Positions 23,347 through 33,855 of a stretch of 64,000 bases of DNA are shown piece after piece (position 1 is the first letter of the stretch; every line of letters begins with the position of its first letter). A program made the translations under genes and the position numbers. Under the pieces are notes generated by a model that saw only the letters and a list, made by a program, of their open reading frames with translations, did no database searches and was not told where the DNA came from. The stretch is taken from the NCBI GenBank assembly GCA_039707465.1, contig CM077644.1:214953962-215017961 (forward strand). Direction: 5' to 3'. The stretch comes from Rhabdophis nuchalis. Taxonomy: Eukaryota; Chordata; Lepidosauria; Squamata; Natricidae.

Positions 23347-24195
23347 ATGGCACAAGAAGCAGCACTTGTAAATTTGGAACAAAGGATGGCTTCTCTTGAA
23401 ACCTCTATGCAGACTTTGATATCAGAAATAAAGGCCCAGAGGGCTGAAAATAGTACTTTCAAAAAGGAACTATTGGATACCCGGAAGCAAGTGTTGGAGA
23501 ATACACAGAAGAATGAAGAATTGGAAGGAGGGTTGGAGGGGGCTAAGGGAGAGATTAAAAATGTTTCTAATGAGGTGGGGGAAATAAATGGGCGTGTGTC
23601 TAGGATAGATATGGAAAGAATGACATATTTTTTGAGATTTCAGAATGTTCTTGAGGATTCTGGTGAATGCCTGCCTGATCTTATGAGTACAATTTTAGCA
23701 GACTATTTACAAAAACCTAAGGATGAGATCAGGGGGGACATTGACCTAGCCTATAGAATTAACTCTGCATATGCCAGGATGAATGAAGTGCCTAGAGAGA
23801 TACATGTGAAATTTGTTAGAAGGTCAACCAGAGAGGAAATCCTGAAAGCGCAGAGAGAGAAACCTTTAACTTATCATCGAGAAACGGTCACTATCTTGAA
23901 GCAGATCCCTAGAAAAATTAGAGATTCAAGAAGGAAATTTTCCTTCTTGTCTAAAACCTTGTTTGATCACGGGATTTGGTTCAAGTGGATGACACCTGAA
24001 GGGATGCTGGTGTTCTGGGAAGGAGGAAGCGTGAGGATTAAAACAGTTGCTGAGGCGGAAGCCTTTCTTAAAAAACATTCCTCTGCCCTGGGGGAAGATC
24101 CAGGGGGGGCGGAGGGGGCCACGGCTCCGCCTGCGGGGGGCCAGGGAGGAGAGAAAGAAGATACAATAGCCAAAAGACTTAGATCAAAAAAATAA
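23347..24195 (+). CDS. L1-type ORF1 protein (RNA-binding chaperone of a half-L1)
   Basis: An intact 282-residue frame. Residues about 1-95 are heptad-rich and rich in Glu, Lys and Leu (LVNLEQRMASLETSMQTL onward), fitting the trimerising coiled coil of L1 ORF1p. Residues about 97-190 correspond to the RRM (starting YFLRFQNVLE) and 190-265 to the C-terminal domain, with REIHVKFVRR, IPRKIRDSRRKFSFL and AEAEAFLKK. A Gly/Pro-rich tail ends in KRLRSKK. The family binds the element's own RNA as trimers in cytoplasmic particles. At 282 residues it is somewhat shorter than mammalian ORF1p (about 338). The ATG at 23347 has Kozak context ACCATGG. Nothing coding follows: the usual ORF2 is absent. The copy at 46.8 kb encodes the same C-terminus with few substitutions. 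It is a transposon gene, not a host gene. Confidence 0.88.
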   Translation: MAQEAALVNLEQRMASLETSMQTLISEIKAQRAENSTFKKELLDTRKQVLENTQKNEELEGGLEGAKGEIKNVSNEVGEINGRVSRIDMERMTYFLRFQNVLEDSGECLPDLMSTILADYLQKPKDEIRGDIDLAYRINSAYARMNEVPREIHVKFVRRSTREEILKAQREKPLTYHRETVTILKQIPRKIRDSRRKFSFLSKTLFDHGIWFKWMTPEGMLVFWEGGSVRIKTVAEAEAFLKKHSSALGEDPGGAEGATAPPAGGQGGEKEDTIAKRLRSKK

Positions 24196-24490
24196 CTTTG
24201 CCTTGATTTTTTCCTGAACAATTTTGCATAATATTTCTATCCGGACTTTTTGTAAATGTCTGACAGCATGGAAGGGAGAATTTAGGTAAATGTACTTGCT
24301 TTCAACTTGTAGTGGTATGGAAAATGTTTTCTATGTTAACTTTTTTAATGTGTATTTTGAGGTCTCGGAAGGTCCGATGACTCTGACGTGAATGCTCTCA
24401 AAATTTCTTTGTAACCATTACCTTATCCTGTTAAAAAATGTAAAACCAATAAAACTTTTTCAATATAAAAAAAAAAAATTGAATTCTAGG

Positions 24491-24840
24491 AATCACTTTA
24501 TTAATCATCACAATAAATTAGCTGATACTTGATTTTCAACTTTTTTGCAAAATAATCTTTTCTTCCTTTCTCATTCAACTTGAAGAGTTTTAATATTTTA
24601 CTAATTTTTTAATTTACTCACATTTTTGTTCTTTTTAATTCAAAATTTAACAAAGGTATGGTTCTACTACCATATGTGAAAGAAAAATATCAAACCTTTT
24701 TCTGTATAATTTTTGATTAAAGATAAGTCATTATGAGAAGAAAATGTTTTGAAGTTTTTTTGAACTGCTCTGTGGCTACAGCATACTAAATATACAATCT
24801 GGAAATGTTCACATTCTATTTCCCAAATTAAGATAGAAAT
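24491..24840. other. No feature seen
   Basis: AT-rich sequence between the half-L1 and an antisense SINE. Confidence 0.4.
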
Positions 24841-25411
24841 AGCACTAGCAATGGCCCTTAGACCTATATGCTGCTTCACAGTGCTTTACAGCACTCTCTA
24901 AACCAGTGGTGTCAAACTCAAGGCCTAGAGCTGGATCTAGGATGTTTAGATCTGGCTGCAGGACCGCCATAGAAACAGCGAAGGATCAGCCTGCAGTGCC
25001 TTTGCCAGTGAAAACGGATTTCGGAAGGGCCATGCATAACCCTCCGAAGCTCCGTTTTCAGCTGCGATGGCCTCCTGCAACCCTCTGCCAGCAAAAATAG
25101 AGCTCGGGAGGGCCCTCCCATATTCCATTTTGCTGGCAGAGCGCTTGGCCCACCACAGGCACCCCCAACATGAGTGACAATGAACTGGCCACACACACCC
25201 TTCCCAAGGTCAAACACAACCCTGATGCAACCCTCAATGAAATCAAGTTTGACACCCCTGCTCTAAGCAGTTTACACGATGAGCATATTGCCCCCAATAT
25301 TCGGCGCCCTCAATTTGCCAACCTCAGAAAGACAGAAGTCACTATGAGTCACTATGCCATCAGGATCGAACTCCTGGCTGTGGGCAGAGTTAGCCACTGT
25401 GCCAGCCAGGC
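24841..25411 (-). mobile_element. Sauria-type SINE, antisense, split by a hAT
   Basis: On the minus strand, 25411-25261 gives the tRNA-like head and upper body (a SINE-type CAGGAGTTCGATCCTGATGG B-box region) and 24900-24841 gives the tail (AGTGCTGTAAAGCACTGTGA then GCATATAGGTCTAAG). The two parts are separated by the hAT 24904-25260. Confidence 0.7.
24904..25260 (-). mobile_element. hAT-type MITE inserted in a SINE
   Basis: Ends CAGTGGTGTCAAACTCAAGG and ATCAAGTTTGACACCCCTG are inverted repeats. CTCTAAAC (24896-24903) and CTCTAAGC (25261-25268) match at 7 of 8. It is antisense relative to 16220-16583. Confidence 0.8.
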
Positions 25412-25414
25412 TCC

Positions 25415-26735
25415 TAAATAGTATGTAAAAAATTCTTTTCCATTACTACGGTTTCCATGGAGTATCCTTATATTATCTAGTATTTCCATATTAGAAGAGA
25501 TTACAAAGAGGTCTCCAATTATAATTATAACAAAAGAATCTTAAAAGGAAAACCAAATGTAAAGCATTTTGATATTCTTTTCAAATTAAGAGCAAAATCT
25601 GTGCTTAATTCAATACTTGTAGGCAGAATGTTGTTAGGTGCATTGGTCCTGGTAGAAAAGTACCAGTTTAACTTTCTGTTCTCTGCTGTTTAGACATCTG
25701 TTTCAAAGATATATTTCCCATTAAGCCTAGTGTTTATGAAACCCCCACGTTCTTACTCTTAGCTGGCACATACGCTGTCAGCAGATATGTCAAGGGGGAA
25801 GGGTTGACCAGTACTTGAAGTGCCACTCAGTGGCACAGAGAAATGGAATGCAGAAGAGGAGAAATGACACGCAACATGCTTGGCCAGCAGCCCGTAATCA
25901 ACTCACTTATGTACCTTGAACGCATCAAAGAATCCTTTACAATTCACAGACAGCCTGCATCAAAATGTTGGAATTTCTCTTTAGCGTCCCTAGAAAAGGT
26001 TCCCTATATGACAATATATTTGTTTCATCATATAGTATGATAAATATAAATATATTTCTTACTGCACTACGTTTGGTATATTTGTGTGTTTCCATCTGAA
26101 TCTTGTGATTGAGTAGAATTTTTCTATGAGCAAAAAATAATGGTTCATAATCAAGCCACGATTTAAACAAAGAAGTCCATTTGGGTATATTATATTACAC
26201 CTTGGCTAGTTGCTGATGCAGCAAGAAGGGACAGAAATGGGTGATCTAGGAGCCTTGGATTATTTTCAAAAGCCATTTTGAAGCAATCTGTTCCAACATC
26301 TGGCATGAAAAAGCTTTCCCTCTTACTCAGCAGCCACAGGGCAAAGAGGAAAAAAAAGAGGAGGAGGAAGAGGAGGAGAAAGGGAAACAATGGTCAAAGG
26401 AGAAACAGAACATTTTTGGAGCAAAGAACTTACTGAAAATTTAATTTTCATGTATGCCAAGTAGGATCTCAAACTACAACTTAAACAACAAAAATGATAT
26501 TTAGAATGTATTGAATTTTATTGTGTATTGTGTCCAGAACAGCATTTTGTTGGAGATGTAATAAGGACAATGGTTCCTTAAAACACATGTTTTTACAATA
26601 TCCTATACTTGCTTAATTTTGGGAGAAAGTAGTGGACAATATAAATGTGCCTGTGTAACAAAAGCTAAAAGTTGTAGTGGATAATATTATCTTGAATTAC
26701 ACATCTAGTACATGAAATTTAACAGCTAGACAAGA
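25415..26735. other. No gene seen
   Basis: AT-rich sequence, with a purine-rich GAGGA tract at about 26349-26385. No coding pattern or terminal repeats recognised. Confidence 0.45.
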
Positions 26736-26738
26736 TGC

Positions 26739-26799
26739 GGATGGATGGATGGATGGAAGGATGGTTGGATGGATGGATCATGGATGAATGGGTGGATGG
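26739..26799. repeat. (GGAT)n microsatellite
   Basis: About 60 bp of imperfect GGAT units. It abuts the next MITE fragment and may have replaced that element's left terminus. Confidence 0.85.
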
Positions 26800-26896
26800 T
26801 CTTCAACTTCTAGGATTCCCTAGATAGCATGCTGATTAGGAAATTTGGGGAATTAAAGTCCATATAACTTAAAATAGCCACGGTTGAGAAACACTG
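26799..26896. mobile_element. Fold-back hAT MITE, right part
   Basis: CTTCAACTTCTAGGATTCCC, then an inverted arm ending CACGGTTGAGAAACACTG. The left terminus is lost into the GGAT tract. Confidence 0.5.
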
Positions 26897-26935
26897 CACT
26901 AATTCAATGTAATATCAGCTGTCCTACCTGCAGTG

Positions 26936-27126
26936 CAGTGGTGGGTTTCTGCAGGCTTGCACCTACTCGCGAGAGCCGGTTGGTGAAATTTAGAGAACCG
27001 GTGAGAGGGGGTTCCACCGGTGTACCTGGAAGTAAATCTGGCCCGCCGCTGCCAGTGACCCAACGGGAAGGAAAGGAAAGGAAAGGAAAGGAAGGAAGGG
27101 AAGGGAGGGAGGAAGGAAGGAAGGAA

Positions 27127-27160
<34 letters not shown>

Positions 27161-27340
27161 AATAATTTATTATCACAATTGAGTCCAAAATTTTGGTTCC
27201 TAAGCAAGAGCGTTGTTAAATGAGTTTCACCACAATTTAAAAGGTGGCCACTCCCACCCTGTCACATGACTGCCAAGCCACGCCCACAAAATAGGCCACA
27301 CCTACAGAGTAGGTTCTAAAAAATTTGAAACCCACCACTG
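26936..27340 (+). mobile_element. hAT-type MITE carrying a GGAAA/GAAA microsatellite; perfect TSD
   Basis: Starts CAGTGGTGGGTTTCTGCAGG and ends TTTGAAACCCACCACTG. CTGCAGTG flanks both sides (26928-26935 and 27341-27348). The middle is a purine microsatellite. The right half (CACAATTGAGTCCAAAATTT to CCACGCCCACAAAATAGG) also occurs inverted inside the large hAT at 57.4-58.5 kb. Confidence 0.85.
27069..27161. repeat. (GGAAA)n(GGAA)n(GAAA)n microsatellite
   Basis: About 90 bp of pure A/G repeats whose unit changes from GGAAA to GGAA to GAAA. It lies inside the hAT MITE. Confidence 0.92.
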
Positions 27341-27348
27341 CTGCAGTG

Positions 27349-28210
27349 GATTTTTTATGCTCTTGTTGTAGCTAAAAATTGATATTGCAACATTGGAAAA
27401 ATAAATATATCGCCCATTTACTCAGTAGATTGAAGATTTGGTTATGCTTGCTACCTATGAGATGATTGCCTATAGATGTAGACTTTATATGGCTAAACAA
27501 AATGAAATATGGGATGCATTTATATAACAGTACTTTAAAAAAGCATGATTGCTACATATATGCAAAATATTTGCATTAGATAATTACATATAGAATTGCA
27601 ACTATTACGGTTTTAAATAGGTTGTAAATGACCTATTGTACTCTATATTTCTTGTGCTTTATTTTTCAATTTTTTAAACACGTGTTATATGTTTCTTTAA
27701 AGAATGTATGTATCTCTGTGTTTTGTTCCTTTTTTTCTGCTATTATTTTAAAAGCAATTAAAATGTATGTATATAAAAAGACAAGCAGTACCTAAGTGGA
27801 AACTATTGGTTCTTGAGGAGAAAACACATCTTATGGACTTGGTAAGGTAGCCTGGCTGATATGCACTGCAGCATTCAACAGCAATTTCTTGATCCAGGCA
27901 ACTGAGGAGAGTGTGGCTTATCAAACCACATTGCTCATCTAGAAGTGGGGCATAGAAGAGGAGGAGGCAAAAGCAGGAGTGTGAGACTGTATGGGACTGA
28001 AGCCATGGTATCAAATTACTGAATTCTTTTGTCAAATATGCAGTATGCATCAAGGAATGGGAAGGGGGCAGTAGGACACATGGAATCCTCTATAAGTCTC
28101 CTGCAATAGCTGATCAAGGACATCTGTTTCCCATTTATTGTATCACAGAAGTTAACATAGGCAATCTGCTGCTGAAAAGAATATTACAAGGTAACCAGAA
28201 GTGTGATTTT
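27349..28210. other. No feature seen
   Basis: AT-rich sequence; no coding or repeat signature recognised. Confidence 0.4.
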
Positions 28211-28219
28211 AATGTGAAA

Positions 28220-28388
28220 CAGAGGTGGGTTTCAAATCCTGGAACTACCGGTTTGCTCGTGCAAGCACGTGATGCTTTTGTGCATGCGCAGAAGCTTTTG
28301 CACATGCACAGAAGCATCCAGGCAGGTGGGCGGAGTATCCCCTCGCCGCCACTACTGGTTCGGTCGATCTGGGATCAACCCACCTCTG
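28220..28388 (+). mobile_element. Short hAT-type MITE (CAGAGGTGGGTT)
   Basis: CAGAGGTGGGTTTCAAATCC to GGATCAACCCACCTCTG. ATGTGAAA (28212-28219) and GTGTGAAA (28389-28396) match at 7 of 8. Same subfamily as 49173-49313. Confidence 0.8.
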
Positions 28389-28640
28389 GTGTGAAAGTAT
28401 TGTGAACCTAATTATAGGATCTGTCACAAATGTTTTCTGCTAAACATGTTTGGTGGCATCCTGTACCCATTTTTAGCTCATCCATATTTTTGTTTTGCAC
28501 TTGGGTTATGTCCAGGTTTAAGAATTTACTATTTTATTTTTAGTGCTTACAGAAATACACCACCACACACCCATCATTATATTAAATGTTTAGTGGAAAG
28601 AAATTTGCAGTATCCAGTCTACATCCATGTGCTTGCATTA

Positions 28641-29019
28641 CAGGTAGTCCTGGACTTAGGACCGCAATTGAGCCCAAAATTGATGTTGCTAAGAAATTTG
28701 TTAAGTGAGTTTTTCCCTGTTTTACAACTTTTCTTGTCCTATTTGTTCAGTTAATTGCTGTGGTTGTTAAGTTAGTAACAAAAGTTGTTAGTGAATCTGG
28801 CTTCCTCATTGACTTTGCTTGTCAGAAGGTCGCAAAAGCTGCTCACATGACCCCAGGACACTGCAACGGTCATAAATATGAACCAATTGTCAAGCATTTG
28901 AATGCAAATCACGTGACCATGGGGATGCTGCAATGATTGTATGTGTGAAAAATGGTCATAAGTCACTTTTTTCAAGGCCATTGTAACTAAATGAACTGTT
29001 GTCAGTTGAGGGCTACCTG
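28641..29019 (+). mobile_element. Tigger/mariner-like MITE, best copy
   Basis: CAGGTAGTCCTGGACTTAGG and TTGTCAGTTGAGGGCTACCTG form the terminal inverted repeat, with TA before (28639-28640) and after (29020-29021). The interior alternates TTGTTAAGTGAG-type motifs and has no long frame. The TA duplication and CAGG terminus suggest the pogo/Tigger branch. Confidence 0.7.
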
Positions 29020-29024
29020 TACAC

Positions 29025-29350
29025 CAGTGGTGGGTTCCGGTTTCCGTTGCAACCGGTACAGTGCAATGAGACTGGGTGTCCACCACATGAACGTGTGCAG
29101 CATGTGCACAGCACACACATGTGTACTTACCGCCTGCGATGCTCCGCAATGCTCCAGCTGCTCGGCGGAGCATTTTGCTGGCACCATACACTCCATGTGC
29201 GTGCACGGAAGCCCCGAACAACTCAAATACAGGTAAGGAGGGAGGGCAGGTGGATGAGCCCTCTGGAGCACTGTACCGGAACGGTACCTGGTGCTCCCAG
29301 CAGGCACCGGTGCGCCTGTACCGGTGCATACAGGTTGTATACCACCACTT
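29025..29350 (+). mobile_element. hAT-type MITE at the end of a Tigger-like MITE
   Basis: CAGTGGTGGGTTCCGGTTTC to TTGTATACCACCACTT. CTGTACAC (29017-29024) and TTGTACAC (29351-29358) match at 7 of 8. The duplicated octamer includes the last bases of the preceding MITE, so this insertion came later. GC-rich and non-coding. Confidence 0.75.
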
Positions 29351-29410
29351 TTGTACACCCTTTCACCCGTTTCTCTGAAACATGAACAAATTCACACTTA
29401 CACATTCCAT

Positions 29411-29800
29411 TCTAGAATAGAATGGAATGGAATGGAATAGAATAGAATACTTTATTGGCCAAGTGTGATTGGACACACAAGGAATCTGTCTTTGGTGCAT
29501 ATGCTGTCAGTGTACATAAAAGAAAAGATACATTCATCACAAATCATAAGGAACAACACTTAATGATAGTCATAGGGTACAAGTAAGCAATCAAATCATA
29601 CTAGGAAACAATCAATATAAATCGTAAGGATACAAGCAACAAAGTTACAGTCATACAGTCATAAGTGGGAGGAGATGGATGATAGGAATGATGAAAAGAT
29701 TAATAGTAATAGTAATGCAGACTTAGTAAATAGTTTGACAGTGTTGAGGGAATTATTTGTTTACCAGAGTGAGTAGGGACTCCTGCAAAAAGTTAAAATA
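29411..29800 (-). mobile_element. LINE 3' region, antisense (L2/Rex-like)
   Basis: Starts with an AGAATAGAATGG microsatellite that would be the 3' tail of a minus-strand element, then CTTTATTGGCCAAGTGTGAT and GGACACACAAGGAATCTG, a squamate LINE end that I recognise. No long frame remains. The family call is tentative. Confidence 0.5.
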
Positions 29801-30900
29801 GATGGTCCCAACATTGCAGTATTGTAATACCCATAGAATGCAAGACTGATATGATGGCATCACCAAAGAGCCTATTGTCTTCAGTAGCACTACGAATATA
29901 ACATTAGCTATCCACATTCACTGACTACAGTTTTGTCATATATATCATGAGCTTCCATAACGGGGGCCCCAACAGCACTGAAAATCATGAGTGGATGAGA
30001 TCAATGCTAATCTAAGGAGACAGAATAAGCCATGGTGGAAGAAAAGGGAAGGTGCAACCCATTAAGCTGCTCTCCTCAATGTCGAATTCTATTAAGAGGG
30101 ATGCATCTGAAAACACGCAGGACTCAGCCTTGGAACTTGAGAAATAGAGCACATTTTTGGAAAATCTGTTTTGGAAGGGAGAAAGGAAGGAGTGAATACA
30201 TACAGAAAATGATCCATTTCTTACCATGCAACTAGAAAAAGAAGCCAGAACTTAACAGAACTGAACAAAAGAGAGTGATGACCCAGCATTACATGTAACT
30301 TCTAATTTCAGTTCTTTCAGCAGTACAAGAATTAATCAAAGGGGTTTCTTTGTAGTTTTCTGGGAATATTGATGATATCACCAATGCAGTCTATGGGAAA
30401 AATTGTTCCAGAGCTCCAGTAAACAGCTAGTTGATTCATACTGACGTCATCTCAAGCCTGTCATTTACTTCCTCTTATTTCTGTTATAAAACGTAATGTA
30501 GAGTTCATGGCTCATCAATATTCAATCTTTTAAAAAGGTGCACACTCCATTTTATGTAAATACTTGCAATGATACATAAAGAAATGCAAATATTTACTCC
30601 GCATCTCCTAAATATCCATGATAATCCATCGTAAAAAATTTTTTAGGTGGAATGGGGGAATGATTCATAGTAAATAGCCCAAGGATATCTTACGAACTTT
30701 ACAACAGAGGAAGAACTGGAAATACTGCATACAGTTGTAGCCAGTTTCTCTAACCCTTTGACTTTACAACAATCAGAACAAACGAAGAGACTATTATATT
30801 TGCTGGACATAAATGATTTAATTAAGAACTCCATCAATCTTCTACCTAGTATAAATCTAATTCAGAACTTTGATCATTATATTATTATAATATAATTATA
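29801..30900. other. No feature seen
   Basis: AT-rich sequence with a short ATTATAATAA palindromic tract at about 30875-30915. Nothing coding. Confidence 0.4.
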
Positions 30901-30914
30901 ATAAATAATTATAA

Positions 30915-31325
30915 TATGCTGCAGCCGCCAAAAAAGCCAATGCAGTCCTAAACTGCATTAAGAGGGGTTAAAATCATACAAAGTGGTAGTCTGCTTTATA
31001 ATACTTTGGTAAGATCTTGAATACTGCATCCAGTTTTGGTCATCGCAATACCAAAACAATGTATGAGAAGAGCAACAAAGATGGTTAGGGAGTTAGAGGT
31101 AAAAACATGTGAATGGTTGCAGGAGCTGGGTATGTCTAGTCTAATGAAGAGAAGGACTAGGGGTGCATGATAGCATTGTTCCGATATTTGAAGAGCTGCC
31201 ACAAAGAATAAGGAGTCAACTTATTTTCCAAAGCACCTGAAGGCAGGACATAGAGCAACAGATGGAAACTTACCAAGGAGCGATCCAACCTAGAAATAAG
31301 AAGAAATTTCCTGACAGTGAGAGGA
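30915..31325 (+). mobile_element. CR1 LINE fragment (RT C-terminus)
   Basis: A decayed match to CR1 at 44095-44530: GCAGCCGCCAAAAAAGCCAA, TACTGCATCCAGTTTTGGTC, GAGAAGAGCAACAAAGATGG, GCAGGAGCTGGGTATGTCTA and TTTCCTGACAGTGAGA follow in order. The reading frame is broken by several indels. Confidence 0.75.
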
Positions 31326-31915
31326 GGAGCATAGGCCAGTCCTGGAGGCTGGGGAAGGCTCAGACGAGGCCTCTGCATCAGAGGCAGAGACAGGGCTGAG
31401 GCCATCTGGCAGTGATCAGGTGCCTATGGAGCTAGATAGCAGTGAGGCAGAGGAACAGCTAGAGTCTCTTCCCAGTGTGTGCATGCGCAGAGCTGCCAGA
31501 AGAAAAGAACAACTCAGAAATCAGGGTAGACTTGGGAGTAAAGTCACAGGTGGAAGGTGATCGGCCCCTCCCATAGGAAATAAAAGAGGAGCCAAAGGGG
31601 AGTGGGCTTTTGCAGGAAACGATTTGTTCATTCGGTCCTTAGATTCCTATCAAGAGTGTGAAGTGTGAAGATATGTCCATGAATCTCAGAGACTCTGTGC
31701 CCAGTCTTCCCTTGCACAGCACCTCATTTGGAAAATATTTACATGGCACCTTTCCAAGATAGATAAGGTCTGTAGTCATAAATATTCTTTTGAAAGACTG
31801 TTTGCCAGGCCTTGCTAAATGTGAATGAGATGCACATTCGTTTAATAAAAGGGGTTTTGTCAGGACCAGGACTCTGCCTCATGCTTTTGGGGGAAGCCTA
31901 GGTCAGAACTGCATC
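31326..31915 (+). mobile_element. LTR-like retroelement fragment (tentative)
   Basis: A moderately GC-rich segment with an ATAAAAGAGGAG box near 31585 and a TTTAATAAAAGG polyadenylation-like signal near 31838, followed by TTTTGTCAGGACCAGGAC. This resembles an LTR organisation, but I found no convincing ends or TSD. It follows directly on the CR1 fragment. Confidence 0.3.
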
Positions 31916-31919
31916 TCCC

Positions 31920-32540
31920 CCATTTATTGTACATATTTCTTTTCCAGCATTCTGGAAAAAATAAACCAAGTGTTAAAATCATGCAGAACCTGGCTCCTGA
32001 AATTCTTTCCAACTTTTCAAATATTTTTGTTCTAGGACTTGAGACCCGGAAGAAGACAAAGGATGGCTTAGAATGGAGAAGTCAACATTTGGAGCTGTTG
32101 CCCAACTGCCTCTGTCATAGAGGGTTCATGGCGGTAATTTTATTTTCTTTGCAGCACCAGCTAAATCTGGCCTCATGTCAACATTCACTTTTTTTGCAAG
32201 TTTATCCCCATCTCCCTCAGCATGCACACACCCTAACTGTGATTGGAATGGGACAACTTGCCACAGCCAACTCAACATGGCCAACTTGCTGAGGGATAAA
32301 TCCCCGTGGCCAACTCACCATGGGCCAACTCACCGTGGGACAATTTTAGAATTTAAATTTATAAAAATACTTTAATTTTTGTCATTCACATTTCATTCTG
32401 TACTTCCTTTTGCATCCTTTCTTTAATACTTCCATTCTACCATTTCTTTGATATTAGTGTAACTCTTGTCCTGCAGCAAGTTGTCCCGTGGCAAGTTGAC
32501 TGTGGTGAATTGGCCGTGGTGAGTTGGTCACTACAAATTG
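31920..32540. other. No gene seen; local tandem motif
   Basis: A GTGGCCAACTCACCATGGG / GGCCAACTCACCGTGGG motif recurs several times at about 32260-32345, and complementary versions lie at 32478-32530. The purpose is unclear. Confidence 0.4.
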
Positions 32541-32545
32541 CCAGA

Positions 32546-33030
32546 GATCCAGTTGGTTTTATTTATTTTATTTGGTTTGTCAAACATGTACAAGATAACA
32601 GGTATAAGTATAAACATGGACATGAACACAAAAAATGAGTAGAAATGCATGCTCCCTTACGGACCTCTTAGGAATGGGGGGAGGTCTACAGTAGACAGTT
32701 TGAGGTTGAAGCTGTGGGGGTTTGAGGATGTAACAACCGAGTCAGGTAGAACATTCCAAGTGTTTACCATTGTGTTGCTGAAGTCGTATTTTCTACAATC
32801 GAGTTTGGAGCGGTTTACCTTGAGTTTGTATCTATTATTTTCTCATGTATTATTGAGGTTGAAGCTGAAGGAGTCGTTGACAGGTAGGACATTGTAGCAG
32901 ACAATTTTGTGTACTATGCTTAGGCCAGACCGTTGGCGGCTTAGTTCCAGGTTGTCCAAGCCCAAAATTTTTGAGCCTGGTGAAATAAGGGATTCTGTTG
33001 TGAGCAGAAAAGTGGAGTACTCTTCTCGTA
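32546..33030 (-). mobile_element. LINE ORF2 C-terminal fragment, antisense
   Basis: The minus strand encodes, with some breaks, SRQRSGLSIVHKIVCYNVLP and NTMVNTWNVLPDSVV, the WN.LP.-type C-terminal motif of jockey-group LINE ORF2 proteins. The 3' end near 32546 is TTTATTTTATTT-rich. Clade not resolved (Rex/L2/CR1 group). Confidence 0.55.
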
Positions 33031-33048
33031 AAATATTTTTTCAATTGT

Positions 33049-33089
33049 ATTAATTAATTAATTAATTAATTAATTAATTAATTAATTAA
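33049..33089. repeat. (TTAA)n microsatellite
   Basis: About ten TTAA units in tandem. Confidence 0.92.
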
Positions 33090-33094
33090 GGGCC

Positions 33095-33847
33095 TGTTCT
33101 GCGCATGTTACTTAAAGTGAGCCTACTGACGGAGAATTAGAATCCTGAGTCTCTTTATGTAATTTTTTTTCCTTAGGCTGGAAAGAATGAAAAGGCCACG
33201 CTGCAACTTGGAAACTGTATTTCCGCAAAAGCCAATGATAAATGATTGGAAGGAAATATAATAAGGACTTAGTTATAGAATTCTTCTTGGTTCGGCTCTT
33301 TTGTTGTGGGCCCTTTCATGTTTTTGTTCCTGTCACAGATACGAAGATCTATCCTCACCTGATAAAAATCTCTTTTCACCTACCTTTCTGCAGCCTATTA
33401 TGCATTATAGAGCTTCCTTTATTAGGGGAAACATCTATAGGGCATCATTAAGCTGCAGTGCCATTGTTCTAATGCACTGTAGTGACAGACCTTTTTGAGC
33501 TCTCATTCCTTTTCTGAAAAATATGTCCTCTGTATAGGACAAGAATCAGGATGACATATAGCTTCCCTATTCAAACTACTCTCCCCCCCCCCAAACCTTT
33601 TTCTTGCACCTAAAGCCATAAAGAAATCCAGAAAAAAATGGTGGTATCCATAATGAAGAAGGGAGCATATTCTAAGAGTTGCAGGAGAGGCTAACATCCA
33701 ACCAGCATTAACTGTTTTTGAATGGGAAGTTGTTAGGATGTCTCAGAGCTACAGTTTAAACAGAGAAGTTAAAGAAAATCCATACACATGAAAGAAGACA
33801 GTGGCAAACAACTTTTCAGAAGTTAAATAGCAAAAGTATATACTGAT
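33095..33847. other. No feature seen
   Basis: No coding or repeat signature recognised; includes a C10 run near 33585. Confidence 0.4.
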
Positions 33848-33855
33848 CCTTATAC

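Larger units (their letters stand above)
22481..24474 (+). mobile_element. Full-length ORF1-only L1 element (HAL1-like)
   Basis: The insertion is bounded by a target duplication (TTGAATTCTAGG plus shared A residues) at 22465-22480 and 24475-24490. From 5' to 3' it holds a GC-rich leader of about 866 bp starting GCTTCCGGTTCCGGCTCCTG, an intact ORF1 (23347-24195), a 3' UTR of about 250 bp, the AATAAA signal at 24448-24453 and a poly(A) run. There is no ORF2: the sequence goes from the ORF1 stop into the 3' UTR. The TSD next to the first base of the leader indicates a full-length insertion. The copy at 46760-47272 has the same ORF1/3'UTR arrangement, so the absence of ORF2 is ancestral to both. 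By analogy with mammalian HAL1 it would depend on reverse transcriptase supplied in trans; that is inference. Low decay and a readable TSD suggest youth. Confidence 0.85.

Noticed and set aside
27069..27161. Poly-purine tract as a regulatory element
   Set aside because: Simple microsatellite inside a MITE; no sequence evidence of function.
31326..31915. Complete solo LTR
   Set aside because: TATA-like and AATAAA-like motifs are suggestive, but no TG..CA ends or TSD were found; kept as a low-confidence fragment only.
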